From Marinobacter pelagius (lineage in GTDB: Bacteria; Pseudomonadota; Gammaproteobacteria; Pseudomonadales; Oleiphilaceae): a stretch of 64,000 nucleotides of DNA. Position 1 is the stretch's first letter, and each line of letters begins with the position of its first letter. A program made the translations under genes and the position numbers. The notes under the pieces were generated by a model. It was not told where the DNA came from and did no database searches. It saw only the letters and a program-made list of their open reading frames with translations. This document shows, in pieces, positions 1-9,560 of this stretch. The DNA is taken from assembly GCF_900114925.1 (NCBI RefSeq), contig NZ_FOUR01000005.1:186001-250000 (forward strand), in the 5' to 3' direction.

Positions 1-2
1 CC

Positions 3-1079
3 GACCTGTTCCCGGGCCGGGACAAGACACTCGCCTACTTCCGCACCATCTATGACCGGATGGCCGAACGCATCCACAGTAAGCCGCTGACGGACGAGGA
101 CCTGTACCTTTACCGGTATGCGATCTTTCACCAGAACATGCACATCGAATCGCTGATCTGGTGTCGGCAAACGGTGGCTTATCCGGCGCCACCGGATTAC
201 GTCGGCGATCGCCCCGCCCCGTCAGAGGCGGTCTCGGGTGACGCCGAGGTGCCTGCCGGTCGCTGGCTCATAGGCATGCCGGGAACATCCGAGGACTACG
301 CTCGCGAGGATTTCGCTTTTGATAACGAGAAGCCGCGCTTTGAATTGGAACTGGATGCCTTCCGGATCAGCCGGACACTCGTCAGCAATCGGGAATTTCA
401 GGCCTTTGTGGACGATGGTGGCTACCAGCGTCGCGAGCTCTGGTCCTTCGGCGGCCGCAAATGGCTGGATACAGAGCAGGATTTAAGCCTGGTGCACGGT
501 CTGGATGAACCGCTGATGCGTGCCCCCAGGCATCCGCTGTACTGGCGCTGGCATGGAAACCGGTGGCAGGAGCGACTGTTCGACCGCTGGCAGCCGTTGA
601 ATCCGGATGCACCGGTGACCCATGTAACCTACTGGGAGGCCGAAGCCTGGTGCAACTGGGCGGGACGTCGTCTGCCGACGGAATATGAGTGGGAGGTGGC
701 GGCGCTGGCCAACCGGTCGGGGGAGGCCTTCCGACGGTTCCCCTGGGGTAACGAGGCGCCGACTCTGCAGCATGCTGATATGGATGGGCGCAATCAGGCA
801 CGGAACCCGGTCTGGGACTATCCGGCGGGCGAAAGCCCGTTTGGCTGCCGGCAGATGATCGGTTCGGTGTGGGAGTGGACCAGCAACCAGTTCCTGCCCT
901 ACGACGGCTTCAAGGTCGACATGTACCCGTTCATGTCGACCCTGCAGTTCGGCGACCACAAGGTGACCAAGGGCGGCAGCTGTGCCACCTCATCCAATCT
1001 GATCCGCGGCACCTATCGGCAGGCTTATCTGCCTCTGCGCAACGATGTCTATACCGGGTTCCGGACCTGTGCGCTCTGA
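3..1079 (+). CDS. EgtB/SenA-type sulfoxide synthase, 5' truncated
   Basis: The reading frame is open from the window edge, so the start lies upstream. The visible part holds the end of a DinB-like domain with an iron-ligand type motif (HQNMHIE) followed by a formylglycine-generating-enzyme (SUMF1) fold ending FRTCAL. Non-heme iron enzymes of this family join cysteine, gamma-glutamylcysteine or a selenosugar to trimethylhistidine, giving ergothioneine or selenoneine precursors. Motifs such as GSVWEWT and KGGSCATSS fit the family. I cannot tell EgtB from SenA without the N-terminus and upstream partner genes. Its 3' end overlaps the convergent antiporter gene by 31 bp. Confidence 0.82.
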   Translation, partial: DLFPGRDKTLAYFRTIYDRMAERIHSKPLTDEDLYLYRYAIFHQNMHIESLIWCRQTVAYPAPPDYVGDRPAPSEAVSGDAEVPAGRWLIGMPGTSEDYAREDFAFDNEKPRFELELDAFRISRTLVSNREFQAFVDDGGYQRRELWSFGGRKWLDTEQDLSLVHGLDEPLMRAPRHPLYWRWHGNRWQERLFDRWQPLNPDAPVTHVTYWEAEAWCNWAGRRLPTEYEWEVAALANRSGEAFRRFPWGNEAPTLQHADMDGRNQARNPVWDYPAGESPFGCRQMIGSVWEWTSNQFLPYDGFKVDMYPFMSTLQFGDHKVTKGGSCATSSNLIRGTYRQAYLPLRNDVYTGFRTCAL

Positions 1080-2620
1080 TCGCCGGACTCATCCATGAGG
1101 TGGCTCGCCAGGGCCACCCCGGTCTCACTCATGGTCAGGTAGGCTTCATTGGCTCCTGCTTCACGGATTTTTCTGGCTTCGTCGGCAAACATGGTGTGCG
1201 CGACGATGTAGCCGGTAAATCCGAGTTTCCGCAGCATGCGCGCGGCGATGAGTTTGCCCTCGATATCGCTCATGGCGAGCACAACCGATTGCAGTGAGGG
1301 CATGTGCAGGCCCTCCCAGAACGTGGTGTCCTCGGCGTCGGCAAAGACCACGTTACGGCCCTCTTTCTGGTGCTTTTCGGTTTTCGCCGGATCCGAGTCC
1401 AGCCCCATGATCCGTGATTCGTGGGGCTGTAACCAGTCATAGGCGGCGGTTCCGGTGCGCCCCATGCCCATTACCAGCACCCGGGTGTCCCCCAGGGAAA
1501 TTGGCTGCTCGTCCGGGTGTCTTTTCCGGCTCTCGAACCGCACGATGCGATGACTGATCTTCTCGTAGATGCTGTGTGCAAACCGGTTAGCGGGAGCCGA
1601 GACAAGGAAGGACAGGGAGACCGTGATGGCCAGAGGGACCAACCATTCGGGCAGGGCGACACTGGCGACAATCAGGCCGAATTCACTGTAGTTGGTCAGT
1701 GACAGAGAGGTGAGGAAACTGCTCCTTGCCCGCAAACGGAATGCCAGCAGCAGAAAATAGAACAGAACCCCTTTCAGAGGCAGAACAAGACCTGCCACCA
1801 AAGCGAAGATCAGAGCCTGCTGGTCTGGCAGGCCGCCAATGCCGATCTGCAGGAAAAATCCGACCAGAAAGACTTCCTTGACGCTCCAGAGGGATTTGGC
1901 CAGCTCTTGCGAGCGCGGATGATTGGCCAGCATGGCGCCGAAGATCAGCGCACCCAGCTCGGAACTCATGCCTACGGCCTCAAAGCCCAGCCCCCCGAGA
2001 ACCAATGCCAGCAACAGGCCGAGCAGGACCAGCAGCTCATCATGCCCACTGGCATCCAGCAGCCGGTAAAGCAGCGGCCGGAGAAGGGGCAGGCCGAAAA
2101 TCATCAGGGCCCACTGCGACGGGGTCTTGCCGGCGGCAAGGCTCATGACCACCAGGGCAATCAGGTCCTGCATGATCAGGATGCCGATGGCGACCCGGCC
2201 ATGGAAAGCCCTGAGCTCCCGTTTGCTCTCGAGGACCTTGGCCGCGAGCACGGTGCTGGAAAACGACAGGGCAATGGCCAGCATGACGGCCGTCGTCCAG
2301 TCCAGTTCCAACAGCCAGTAGAGGGGTGGTGCAAAGACCACGCAGGTAATGGCGAAATGCAGCAGGCTGCCCCCGATCACCTCCGGAGAGACAATCGAGC
2401 GCAGCTTGAGCTTGAGGCCGACTGTGAACAACAGCAAGAGCACACCCAGGTGGGCAATGTGCCCCAGGGCGTCCGTGGCCTCGATGGTCAGGCCGGTGAC
2501 GGACGAGAGCCCGGCCAGAACAAACCCGGCAGCGAGATAACCTACCAGTGGCGGTAACCCGACCGTTTTGACCAGCAGGCCCAGCACGAAGGCAAAGGAT
2601 ATCCAGACTGCTTCAGGCAT
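1049..2620 (-). CDS. CPA2-family cation:proton antiporter with RCK/TrkA-N domain
   Basis: The protein has 523 residues. Residues 1-350 are a run of hydrophobic helices typical of KefB/KefC-like monovalent cation:proton antiporters of the inner membrane. A cytosolic nucleotide-binding domain follows from about residue 375 (RVLVMGMGRTGTAAYDWL, then LDSDP), the Rossmann pattern of TrkA-N/RCK domains that gate these transporters. It is shorter than E. coli KefC (about 620 residues). The ATG has a GAGAG-type ribosome site upstream. Substrate (K+ or Na+) cannot be decided. The gene ends inside the 3' end of the convergent sulfoxide synthase gene. Confidence 0.88.
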   Translation of the reverse strand: MPEAVWISFAFVLGLLVKTVGLPPLVGYLAAGFVLAGLSSVTGLTIEATDALGHIAHLGVLLLLFTVGLKLKLRSIVSPEVIGGSLLHFAITCVVFAPPLYWLLELDWTTAVMLAIALSFSSTVLAAKVLESKRELRAFHGRVAIGILIMQDLIALVVMSLAAGKTPSQWALMIFGLPLLRPLLYRLLDASGHDELLVLLGLLLALVLGGLGFEAVGMSSELGALIFGAMLANHPRSQELAKSLWSVKEVFLVGFFLQIGIGGLPDQQALIFALVAGLVLPLKGVLFYFLLLAFRLRARSSFLTSLSLTNYSEFGLIVASVALPEWLVPLAITVSLSFLVSAPANRFAHSIYEKISHRIVRFESRKRHPDEQPISLGDTRVLVMGMGRTGTAAYDWLQPHESRIMGLDSDPAKTEKHQKEGRNVVFADAEDTTFWEGLHMPSLQSVVLAMSDIEGKLIAARMLRKLGFTGYIVAHTMFADEARKIREAGANEAYLTMSETGVALASHLMDESGDQSAQVRNPV

Positions 2621-2650
2621 TTAGTGTGCTCTCTTCGGACCGCCGGGAGA

Positions 2651-3937
2651 TCAGGCCTGCTCGCGGGCAATCGCCCGATAGGCGATGTCCTTGCGGTAGA
2701 ACACACCATCCCACTGAATCTTGCCAGCCAGTTCGTAGGCCCGTTTCTGGGCCTCGGTGACGGTGTTGCCCAGAGCAGTGGCGCACAGCACGCGGCCACC
2801 GCTGGTGACGACCTGATCGCCATCGAGCCGGGTACCGGCGTGGAACACTTTCTCGCCCTCGACTTCCGTTTCCGGCAGGCCGGAAATGACGTCACCCTTG
2901 TTGTAGCTGCCCGGGTAGCCTCCGGCTGCCAGTACGATGCCCACGGAGGCGCGGTCGTCCCACTCGGATTTGCACTGGTCCAGCCTGCCGTCGACGGCTG
3001 CCTGACACAGTTCCACCAGGTCGGACTTCATGCGCAGCATGATCGGCTGGGTTTCCGGATCACCGAAACGACAGTTGAATTCGATCACCTTGGGGGCGCC
3101 GTCGGCATCAATCATCAGGCCGGCGTACAGGAAGCCCTTGTAGGGATAGCCTTCGGCAGCCATACCTTTCACGGTGGGATAGATCACCTCATCCATGATG
3201 CGCTGGTGCACATCGGCAGTAACCACCGGTGCCGGGGAATAGGCGCCCATGCCACCGGTGTTGGGGCCGGTGTCACCGTCACCGACGCGCTTGTGATCCT
3301 GGGAGGTGGCCATGGGCAGCACGTGCTCGCCATCCACCATCACGATAAAGGAGGCTTCCTCGCCCTCCAGGAATTCCTCGATGACCACCCGGCTGCCGGC
3401 GTCGCCGAAGGCATTTCCGGCCAGCATGTCGCGGATGGCGTCCTCTGCTTCCTCGAGGGTCATGGCGACAATCACGCCTTTGCCGGCGGCCAGGCCGTCA
3501 GCCTTGACCACAATCGGAGCGCCCTGTGCACGCACATAGGCCAGGGCTTCGTCGACATCGGTAAAGTTGGCGTAGGCGGCGGTGGGAATTTCCTGGCGCG
3601 CCAGGAAATCCTTGGTAAAGGCCTTCGAGCCTTCCAGCTGGGCGGCACCGGCACTGGGACCGAAGATGCGAAGGCCGTGCTCTTCGAACCTGTCCACCAC
3701 GCCGGCCACCAGTGGGGCCTCAGGGCCGACGATGGTCAGGCCGACGTTATTGTCGGCGGCAAAGTTGGCCAGGCCCTCAAGATCCATCACGTCGATATCG
3801 ATGTTTTCCAGGCCCGGCTCCCGGGCCGTGCCGGCGTTGCCCGGCGCCACGAAGACCTTGTCCGCATCCGGAGACTGGGCGGCTTTCCAGGCCAGGGCAT
3901 GCTCGCGTCCGCCACTGCCGATTACCAGAATGTTCAT
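2651..3937 (-). CDS. purD: Phosphoribosylamine-glycine ligase (GARS)
   Basis: PurD joins glycine to phosphoribosylamine using ATP, the second step of purine synthesis. The 428-residue length is normal. The N-terminus MNILVIGSGGREHALAW is the family signature, and the ATP-grasp core includes EFNCRFGDPETQ near residue 285. The ATG at 3937 follows an AAAGG site; an upstream in-frame extension to 3997 would run into a repeat and is rejected. It lies downstream of purH on the same strand, the usual purHD order, but 158 bp with three palindromic repeats separate the two genes. Confidence 0.96.
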   Translation of the reverse strand: MNILVIGSGGREHALAWKAAQSPDADKVFVAPGNAGTAREPGLENIDIDVMDLEGLANFAADNNVGLTIVGPEAPLVAGVVDRFEEHGLRIFGPSAGAAQLEGSKAFTKDFLARQEIPTAAYANFTDVDEALAYVRAQGAPIVVKADGLAAGKGVIVAMTLEEAEDAIRDMLAGNAFGDAGSRVVIEEFLEGEEASFIVMVDGEHVLPMATSQDHKRVGDGDTGPNTGGMGAYSPAPVVTADVHQRIMDEVIYPTVKGMAAEGYPYKGFLYAGLMIDADGAPKVIEFNCRFGDPETQPIMLRMKSDLVELCQAAVDGRLDQCKSEWDDRASVGIVLAAGGYPGSYNKGDVISGLPETEVEGEKVFHAGTRLDGDQVVTSGGRVLCATALGNTVTEAQKRAYELAGKIQWDGVFYRKDIAYRAIAREQA

Positions 3938-3959
3938 GAGCTTGTACCTTTTTAAAGTC

Positions 3960-3989
3960 GGGGTCAGAAGAAGACTTTCTTCAGACCCC
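3960..3989. repeat. 30-bp palindromic repeat, copy 1 (CAGA type)
   Basis: An imperfect palindrome starting GGGGTCAGAAGAA and ending TTCTTCAGACCCC around a 4-nt centre. The arms pair except for one A/A mismatch at arm position 7. It is the first of three copies between purH and purD. The format resembles REP-type extragenic palindromes. Confidence 0.9.
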
Positions 3990-4006
3990 AATTTCACCGC
4001 ATCGCC

Positions 4007-4036
4007 GGGGTCTGATGAAAGCTTTCATCTGACCCC
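4007..4036. repeat. 30-bp palindromic repeat, copy 2 (CTGA type)
   Basis: Second copy in the purH-purD gap: GGGGTCTGATGAA, a 4-nt centre, then TTCATCTGACCCC. The arm mismatch is T/T instead of A/A, so this copy is in the opposite orientation to its two neighbours. The gap to copy 1 is 17 bp. Confidence 0.9.
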
Positions 4037-4054
4037 ATCTTCGAATTATTCCCC

Positions 4055-4084
4055 GGGGTCAGAAGAAGGCGTTCTTCAGACCCC
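4055..4084. repeat. 30-bp palindromic repeat, copy 3 (CAGA type)
   Basis: Third copy, GGGGTCAGAAGAA to TTCTTCAGACCCC, 18 bp after copy 2 and 11 bp from the purH stop codon. The triplet alternates in orientation, as composite REP arrays often do. Confidence 0.9.
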
Positions 4085-4095
4085 AGCAGCAACCG

Positions 4096-5676
4096 TCAGT
4101 GCCGGAAATGCCGCATGCCAGTAAACACCATGGCAATGCCATGCTCGTTGGCGGCATCAATCACTTCCTGGTCACGCATGGAGCCGCCGGGCTGGATCAC
4201 GGCGGTGATGCCGGCAGCCGCTGCGGCGTCGATGCCGTCACGGAACGGGAAAAATGCGTCCGAGGACATCACCGAGCCCTTCACCTCAAGGCCTTCATCT
4301 GCGGCCTTGATACCGGCGATTCTGGCGCTGTAGACCCGGCTCATCTGGCCGGCGCCGATGCCGATGGTACGGCCGGCCTTGGCGTAGACGATGGCGTTGG
4401 ATTTGACGTACTTGGCTACTTCCCAGGCGAACAGCAGGTCGTTCAGTTCGGCTTCGCTGGGCTGGCGATCGGTCACTACTTTCACATCTTCCATGGCGAC
4501 CATGCCCAGGTCGCGGTCCTGTACCAGCAGGCCGCCGGTCACCCGCTTGTAGTCGAGCGCTTTGGCACGCTCGCTGTCAAACTCGCCGCAGGCCAGCAGG
4601 CGCACGTTCTTCTTCGCGGCAACGATCTCCACGGCTTCCGGAGCCACGGTCGGCGCAATGATCACTTCCACGAACTGGCGATCAATAATGGCCCTGGCAG
4701 TTTCGGCGTCCAACTCACGGTTGAAGGCAATGATGCCACCGAAGGCGGAGGTGGGATCGGTGGCAAAGGCCAGGTCGTAGGCCTGGCGGATGTCGGCGCC
4801 GATGGCAACACCGCAGGGGTTGGCGTGCTTGACGATCACGCAAGCCGGATCGGCGAAGGGCTTCACGCATTCCAGGGCGGCGTCGGTGTCGGCCACGTTG
4901 TTGAAGGACAGCTCCTTGCCCTGCAGCTGCTCGGCGGTTGCCACGCAAGCTTCCTTCGGGTTGCGCTCGGCGTAGAAGGCGGCGCGCTGGTGCGGGTTCT
5001 CGCCGTAGCGCATGTCCTGAACCTTCACGAACTGGGCGTTGAAGGTGCGGGGGAAATCGGCGTTGTCGTTGTCCGGGGTACGGCCGCCCAGGTAGTTGGC
5101 GATCGCGCCATCGTAGCCGGCGGTGTGTTCGAAGGCCTTCACAGCCAGGTCGAAGCGGGTGCTGTAGCTCAACTCGCCGTCATTGTCATCCAGCTCGTTC
5201 AGGATCCGGCGGTAATCGGAGGCATTGACCACGATGGCGACATCGTTGTGGTTCTTGGCCGCGGCGCGAACCATGGTGGGACCACCGATGTCGATGTTCT
5301 CAATGGCGGTGGCCAGATCGCAATCCGGTTTGGCCACGGTGTCTTCGAACGGGTAGAGGTTTACCACCACCATATCGATCGGGTTGATGCCGTGCTCGGA
5401 CATGACAGCATCGTCAGTGCCCCGGCGGCCCAGGATGCCGCCGTGGATTTTCGGGTGCAGGGTCTTGACCCGTCCATCCATCATTTCCGGGAAACCGGTG
5501 TAGTCGGACACTTCGGTGACCGGAACATTGTTTTCCTGGAGCAGGCGGAAGGTGCCGCCAGTGGAGAGCAGTTCAATGCCTCGGTCGGTCAGGGCACGGC
5601 CGAAATCGACAATGCCGGTTTTATCACTCACGCTGATGAGCGCGCGACGGACGGGGGTGTTAGCCTGGTTTGCCAT
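4096..5676 (-). CDS. purH: Bifunctional AICAR formyltransferase / IMP cyclohydrolase
   Basis: PurH carries out the last two steps to IMP. The 526-residue length is standard. The N-terminal cyclohydrolase half shows [16 protein letters not shown] and the IMPCH motif [16 protein letters not shown] near residue 70. The C-terminal transformylase half contains [11 protein letters not shown], a family signature. A GAAGAAAG stretch precedes the ATG. purD follows downstream, so the two are probably co-transcribed. The plus strand carries a nearly full-length open frame opposite this gene, a codon-bias artefact. Confidence 0.97.
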   Translation of the reverse strand: MANQANTPVRRALISVSDKTGIVDFGRALTDRGIELLSTGGTFRLLQENNVPVTEVSDYTGFPEMMDGRVKTLHPKIHGGILGRRGTDDAVMSEHGINPIDMVVVNLYPFEDTVAKPDCDLATAIENIDIGGPTMVRAAAKNHNDVAIVVNASDYRRILNELDDNDGELSYSTRFDLAVKAFEHTAGYDGAIANYLGGRTPDNDNADFPRTFNAQFVKVQDMRYGENPHQRAAFYAERNPKEACVATAEQLQGKELSFNNVADTDAALECVKPFADPACVIVKHANPCGVAIGADIRQAYDLAFATDPTSAFGGIIAFNRELDAETARAIIDRQFVEVIIAPTVAPEAVEIVAAKKNVRLLACGEFDSERAKALDYKRVTGGLLVQDRDLGMVAMEDVKVVTDRQPSEAELNDLLFAWEVAKYVKSNAIVYAKAGRTIGIGAGQMSRVYSARIAGIKAADEGLEVKGSVMSSDAFFPFRDGIDAAAAAGITAVIQPGGSMRDQEVIDAANEHGIAMVFTGMRHFRH

Positions 5677-5747
5677 GGGTCACTTTCTTCGCTGGTCAGA
5701 TAAGCCGGATGACGTTGCGAGGTTGCAACGACCTCGTTGTAACGAAC

Positions 5748-5784
5748 AAGGGCCTCGCGAACGTGATCCGGGAGGCCCTTTTGG
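5748..5784 (-). terminator. Probable fis terminator
   Basis: A 9-bp stem (AAGGGCCTC at 5748-5756 with GAGGCCCTT at 5772-5780) and a 15-nt loop lie between the fis stop and the purH start. The T-run is longer on the plus strand (TTTT) than on the minus strand, so efficiency for fis is uncertain. Confidence 0.5.
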
Positions 5785-5796
5785 GGTCAGGTCAGA

Positions 5797-6114
5797 TTAT
5801 AGCAGACCGTATTGCTTGAGCTTCTTGCGCAGGGTGCCGCGATTCAGTCCCAGCATGGTGGATGCCTTGGTCTGGTTGTTGCGGGTGTATTTCATCACCT
5901 GCTCCAGCAGCGGGGCTTCCACTTCCGACAGTACCAGTTGGTAGACGTCGGTGACGGGCGCGCCATCCAGTTGCGCAAAATAGTTCTTCAGGGCAACTTC
6001 AACGCTGTCACGCAGGGTGACGCTGTTGCCGCTGCTGTTCACCGTTTGCAACTGATGAAGGTCATCGTTGGCCGGGGTGCTCAGGTTGTCGTTTGCCAAA
6101 GTCTCAGCGGTCAT
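5797..6114 (-). CDS. fis: DNA-binding protein Fis
   Basis: Fis is a small homodimeric nucleoid protein that bends DNA and activates growth-linked promoters such as those of rRNA. The 105-residue protein ends in the family's helix-turn-helix ([19 protein letters not shown], residues 80-98). The start ATG overlaps the dusB stop by 4 bp, and dusB-fis is the conserved gammaproteobacterial operon. A terminator-like hairpin follows. Confidence 0.96.
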   Translation of the reverse strand: MTAETLANDNLSTPANDDLHQLQTVNSSGNSVTLRDSVEVALKNYFAQLDGAPVTDVYQLVLSEVEAPLLEQVMKYTRNNQTKASTMLGLNRGTLRKKLKQYGLL

Positions 6115-7109
6115 GCTGCGAATACCTCTCCATTTCGTAAGCCTGCAAAGTACTGTTCGATGCTGTCTTTCTGCTCCAGCGCGTCTTCGATGGCGTTGAA
6201 GCGTTTACGGAACTGTCTGCTCTGGTCGTGGGACTGCAGGTACCAGCCCACGTGTTTTCTGGCGATACGCACGCCCATCTTTTCGCCGTAAAAGCTGTGC
6301 AGTTCGGCCAGGTGCCCGGTGAGGATCTGCTCTACCTCGTCCAGGGGCGGCTCCGGTAGGTGCTTTCCGGTCTCCAGGTAATGGAGTATTTCCCGGAAGA
6401 TCCAGGGCCGGCCCTGGGCGCCCCGGCCAATCAGCAGGCCATCGGCGCCGGTGTGGCTGAGCACCTTCAGGGCCTTCTCCGGTGAGGTGATGTCGCCGTT
6501 GGCGAACACCGGGATCTGCACCCGGGATTTGACTTCGGCGATGGTGTCGTATTCCGCGTCCCCGTTGTACTTGTCCGCGCGGGTACGACCATGGATGGCC
6601 AGGGCCTGAATGCCGGCATCCTGAGCCATCCGGGCAATGACCGCTGCGTTGCGATTGTCCGAGTCCCATCCTGTGCGCATTTTCAGCGTCACCGGAACGT
6701 CCACCGCCTTGACGACGGCCTCCAGGATTTCGCGGACCAGTGCCTCATCCTTCATCAGCGCCGAGCCGGCAGCCTTGTTGCATACCTTCTTGGCCGGACA
6801 GCCCATATTGATGTCGATGATCTGGGCGCCGAAGCCGGCGTTCTGCCGCGCGGCGTCGGCCAGCATCTGCGGATCACCGCCGGCGATCTGGACCGAGCGT
6901 GGCTCCGGCTCGCCCTCATGGTTCAGCCGTGTCCTGGACTTGCGCGTATGCCAGAGCTTGCTGTCCGCTATGACCATTTCCGATACCGCAAGGCCCGCTC
7001 CCATCCGTCGGCAGAGTTGCCGGAAGGGGCGGTCGGTCACACCCGCCATGGGTGCAACGATGAGCGGGTTGGGCAAAGTGTACGGCCCGATTTTTGCCGT
7101 TGGCAGCAT
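6111..7109 (-). CDS. dusB: tRNA-dihydrouridine synthase B
   Basis: DusB is an FMN-dependent reductase that makes dihydrouridine in the tRNA D-loop. The sequence has the TIM-barrel start [17 protein letters not shown] and the catalytic-cysteine motif [11 protein letters not shown] near residue 100, then [18 protein letters not shown] residues ([14 protein letters not shown]). The ATG at 7109 aligns with the E. coli start; a longer TTG frame to 7166 is unlikely. There is no strong ribosome site. It is translationally coupled to fis by a 4-bp overlap. Confidence 0.95.
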   Translation of the reverse strand: MLPTAKIGPYTLPNPLIVAPMAGVTDRPFRQLCRRMGAGLAVSEMVIADSKLWHTRKSRTRLNHEGEPEPRSVQIAGGDPQMLADAARQNAGFGAQIIDINMGCPAKKVCNKAAGSALMKDEALVREILEAVVKAVDVPVTLKMRTGWDSDNRNAAVIARMAQDAGIQALAIHGRTRADKYNGDAEYDTIAEVKSRVQIPVFANGDITSPEKALKVLSHTGADGLLIGRGAQGRPWIFREILHYLETGKHLPEPPLDEVEQILTGHLAELHSFYGEKMGVRIARKHVGWYLQSHDQSRQFRKRFNAIEDALEQKDSIEQYFAGLRNGEVFAA

Positions 7110-7211
7110 GATCTGAGTCCGTGTCACAGCGGATTGAGCAAGGATCGGAATGGAACGATTGATCAATTAGTGATCGGTCCGGTTCCGAAGGGCGCTAATG
7201 ATACCGTCGGG

Positions 7212-7231
7212 GCCCCTTCGATTGAAGGGGC
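7212..7231. terminator. Hairpin between DUF3426 gene and dusB
   Basis: A perfect 8-bp stem (GCCCCTTC/GAAGGGGC) with loop GATT sits in the gap downstream of the zinc-ribbon gene and upstream of dusB. There is no T-run on the minus strand, so it may be a weak terminator or a leader structure of dusB-fis. Confidence 0.35.
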
Positions 7232-7333
7232 TTGACAGTGAAAAAAGCTGATTATTTTTCGTTCTTTCTGGTTGACTTTTGTTCGTTGTGGTGGCTGCGC
7301 AGCCATTCGGCAAGTAAATACTTGCTTACGCGA

Positions 7334-8596
7334 TCAGGGCGAGTACGGACGGAAGACCAGGTTGTAGTTGACCGCATCCCGACCCGGATCCCGGATGCTG
7401 ATGGCGATGCGTACAGGCGTGTCCGTTGGCATGGCCTCCAGTTCCTGTGCTTCACCGGCCAGATATTCGTCAGGGGTGAACACGCTCTGGGCAACGACGT
7501 CGCCATTGAGGTTGGAGAAGGTCAGGGCAATGGCCGGGAAGGGTTGCCCGAAATCCGCCCGGTTGATGATCACGGCATCCACCAGCAGCTGACCCCGGTT
7601 CTCGGGGGCGGTACGAACCACCAGCTTGCGGCTCTGGATGGCGTCCACATTGACCAGGGGCTTGAGTTCACAGCCGGCCAGTTCACAGCCTTTTTCATAG
7701 AACGGACGCAGCTCGGGAATGGCCGACAGGCGATCGAACTGGAACCAGGTCACCTGGGCCACCAGAACGCCGATCAGGGCAAGTACAATCAGGCTCCAGA
7801 GGATGGTTCGGGCCTTGCCGCCGCGACCCTTGTTGACCGAGACAGGTTCGCGCCGGAGATCGCTGAATGGACTGGTCGCCCGCATGGATTCTGCAGTGGG
7901 CGCCTCTGTGCGTTCGGGACGGAAGCCGGACTCGACCGGCTCCTCGGCGGAGGTGTCGGTGGCGCTGAAGGCCGGCTCCGGCGCAGGGCGGGAGGCTCTC
8001 CGGGGTGGTTCCGGGGCGGGTTCCGGCTCCGGCTCGGGTTCTGCGAACCCTGGCTCGAACTGTTCAGGTTCAGGCGCTTCGGGCTCGGGCTCGCGGGCAG
8101 AGAATGTGGAGGTCGTTTCATCCCTGGAGGGTCGCGCCGGAGCGGGCTGTTTCGACTTGCCCGGTTCCCGGGACTCCTCGTCCTCTTCCAGGATCGCCTC
8201 GGCCCAGCTTTCGTCCACTTCCTCCGGCTCGGAGTCCGCATCGGCATCCCGGAAGCCAGACTTCTCGTTCTGATTGATGGAAAGGAAGCTGTCGCTGAGT
8301 TCGTCGTCCGAGAATGACAGTTTCGAGCCGGCGTAACGGCCTTCCTCGGCATCCTCGTCGGGGTTGTCGGCAAACACGAAGTCTTCTTCGGTGGTCAGCC
8401 CGGAGGGCTCGGATTCGCCGGCCGGGGGCGCCGGAGGCTGGGGAGAGGCGGGCAGGACCCGGTGTTCAATGGCGTTGAACACCTCCATGCAATTGCCGCA
8501 GCGGACTTTGCCCTTGGCGACGCCAAGCTGTTCATCGGAAACGCGGAAACGGGTATGGCACTTCGGGCACTGTGTCTGCAGGCTGCTCTGGGTCAT
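7334..8596 (-). CDS. MJ0042 zinc-ribbon / DUF3426 membrane protein
   Basis: Residues 1-45 form an MJ0042-type zinc ribbon (CPKCHTRF, then CGNC). Residues 60-255 are a low-complexity Glu/Pro-rich linker. One membrane helix (TILWSLIVLALIGVLVAQ) lies near residue 265, followed by a C-terminal DUF3426 domain. The architecture places the ribbon in the cytoplasm and DUF3426 outside. Function is unknown. An AGGA ribosome site precedes the ATG. It lies 65 bp downstream of prmA on the same strand, the usual prmA-zinc ribbon-dusB-fis order. Confidence 0.9.
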   Translation of the reverse strand: MTQSSLQTQCPKCHTRFRVSDEQLGVAKGKVRCGNCMEVFNAIEHRVLPASPQPPAPPAGESEPSGLTTEEDFVFADNPDEDAEEGRYAGSKLSFSDDELSDSFLSINQNEKSGFRDADADSEPEEVDESWAEAILEEDEESREPGKSKQPAPARPSRDETTSTFSAREPEPEAPEPEQFEPGFAEPEPEPEPAPEPPRRASRPAPEPAFSATDTSAEEPVESGFRPERTEAPTAESMRATSPFSDLRREPVSVNKGRGGKARTILWSLIVLALIGVLVAQVTWFQFDRLSAIPELRPFYEKGCELAGCELKPLVNVDAIQSRKLVVRTAPENRGQLLVDAVIINRADFGQPFPAIALTFSNLNGDVVAQSVFTPDEYLAGEAQELEAMPTDTPVRIAISIRDPGRDAVNYNLVFRPYSP

Positions 8597-8661
8597 GCTT
8601 CGTTCCTGAAAGCGGCTGTACTACTACGAGTGTCGGAGTTTAGTCGCTATCGTCCGGTTCG

Positions 8662-9558
8662 TCATCTGTCCTTGCGCCGTCCTGTGAGGCGTATCCACTC
8701 TTCGCGCTGCTCGGGCTCGTCCATGATGAACCAGGGCTCGTAGGCCTCCATGACTTCCCGGGCCTGGTTCGACAGGATGCCCGAAAGCACCAGGTCGCCG
8801 CCGCGGCGGGTCAGGGCGGCCAGGTGGGGTGCCAGACCGATCAGTGGCTGGGCCAGGATGTTGGCCAGCATGACGTCGCAGCGGGTGTCCGGTTCGTCTT
8901 CCGGCAGGTAAAGGTCCAGTCTGGCTTCTTCAACGCCGTTGCGCCGGGCATTCTCACGGCTGGCTTCCAGGGCCTGGGGGTCGGTGTCGACACCAATGAC
9001 GTGATCGGCGCCCAGCAGCAGTGCCGCCAGGCCCAGGATGCCGGAGCCGCAACCATAATCGATGACCTGCTTGTCCTGCATGTCCTGGCCGTCCAGCCAT
9101 TCCAGGCAGAGCGCGGTGGTGGGGTGCGTGCCGGTGCCGAAAGCCAGGCCCGGGTCGAGCATCAGGTTGGCTGCTTCCGGGTCCGGCGCATCATGCCAGC
9201 TGGGTACAATCCAGAGCCGCTCGCCGAATTTCAGGGGCTGGAAGTCATCCATCCAGGCCCGCTCCCAGTCCTTGTCTTCCACCAGTGTGACCTCGATCTC
9301 CGGCAGGGACTGTTGGGTCTGCTGGTGCCAGGCATCGCGGACGTCTGCACACAGCTGGTCAATGTCACGGTTGGACTGGAACAGGCCAGTCACCATGGTC
9401 TGGCTCCACAGGGGGGTGGTGCCGGGATCCGGCTCGTACAGGGGCTGGTCGGCGGCGTCTTCCATGGAGACGGCGTCAGCGCCCATCTCCATGAGCAGAT
9501 CCTCCAGCTGATCCGCATTGTCCGGATCAGCCGGGATCTGGAGTTGTATCCAGGGCAT
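8662..9558 (-). CDS. prmA: Ribosomal protein L11 methyltransferase
   Basis: PrmA uses SAM to trimethylate lysines and the N-terminus of ribosomal protein L11. The 298-residue protein begins MPWIQLQIPAD, typical of the N-terminal L11-recognition domain. It carries the SAM motif VIDYGCGSGILGLAAL near residue 165, plus MLDPGLAFGTGTHPTT upstream of it. The start has a GGGA site 6-7 nt upstream. It begins 2 bp after the accC stop, so it may be read with the acc genes. Confidence 0.96.
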   Translation of the reverse strand: MPWIQLQIPADPDNADQLEDLLMEMGADAVSMEDAADQPLYEPDPGTTPLWSQTMVTGLFQSNRDIDQLCADVRDAWHQQTQQSLPEIEVTLVEDKDWERAWMDDFQPLKFGERLWIVPSWHDAPDPEAANLMLDPGLAFGTGTHPTTALCLEWLDGQDMQDKQVIDYGCGSGILGLAALLLGADHVIGVDTDPQALEASRENARRNGVEEARLDLYLPEDEPDTRCDVMLANILAQPLIGLAPHLAALTRRGGDLVLSGILSNQAREVMEAYEPWFIMDEPEQREEWIRLTGRRKDR

Positions 9559-9560
9559 GG

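Noticed and set aside
4099..5703. 534-codon open frame on the plus strand
   Set aside because: It is the antisense of purH. It has Gly/His/Val-rich composition, no ribosome site and no recognisable domain, an effect of GC-rich codon use.
5783..5800. GGGGTCAGGTCAGATTATA considered as an eighth palindrome copy
   Set aside because: Only half of the element is present and there is no matching second arm.
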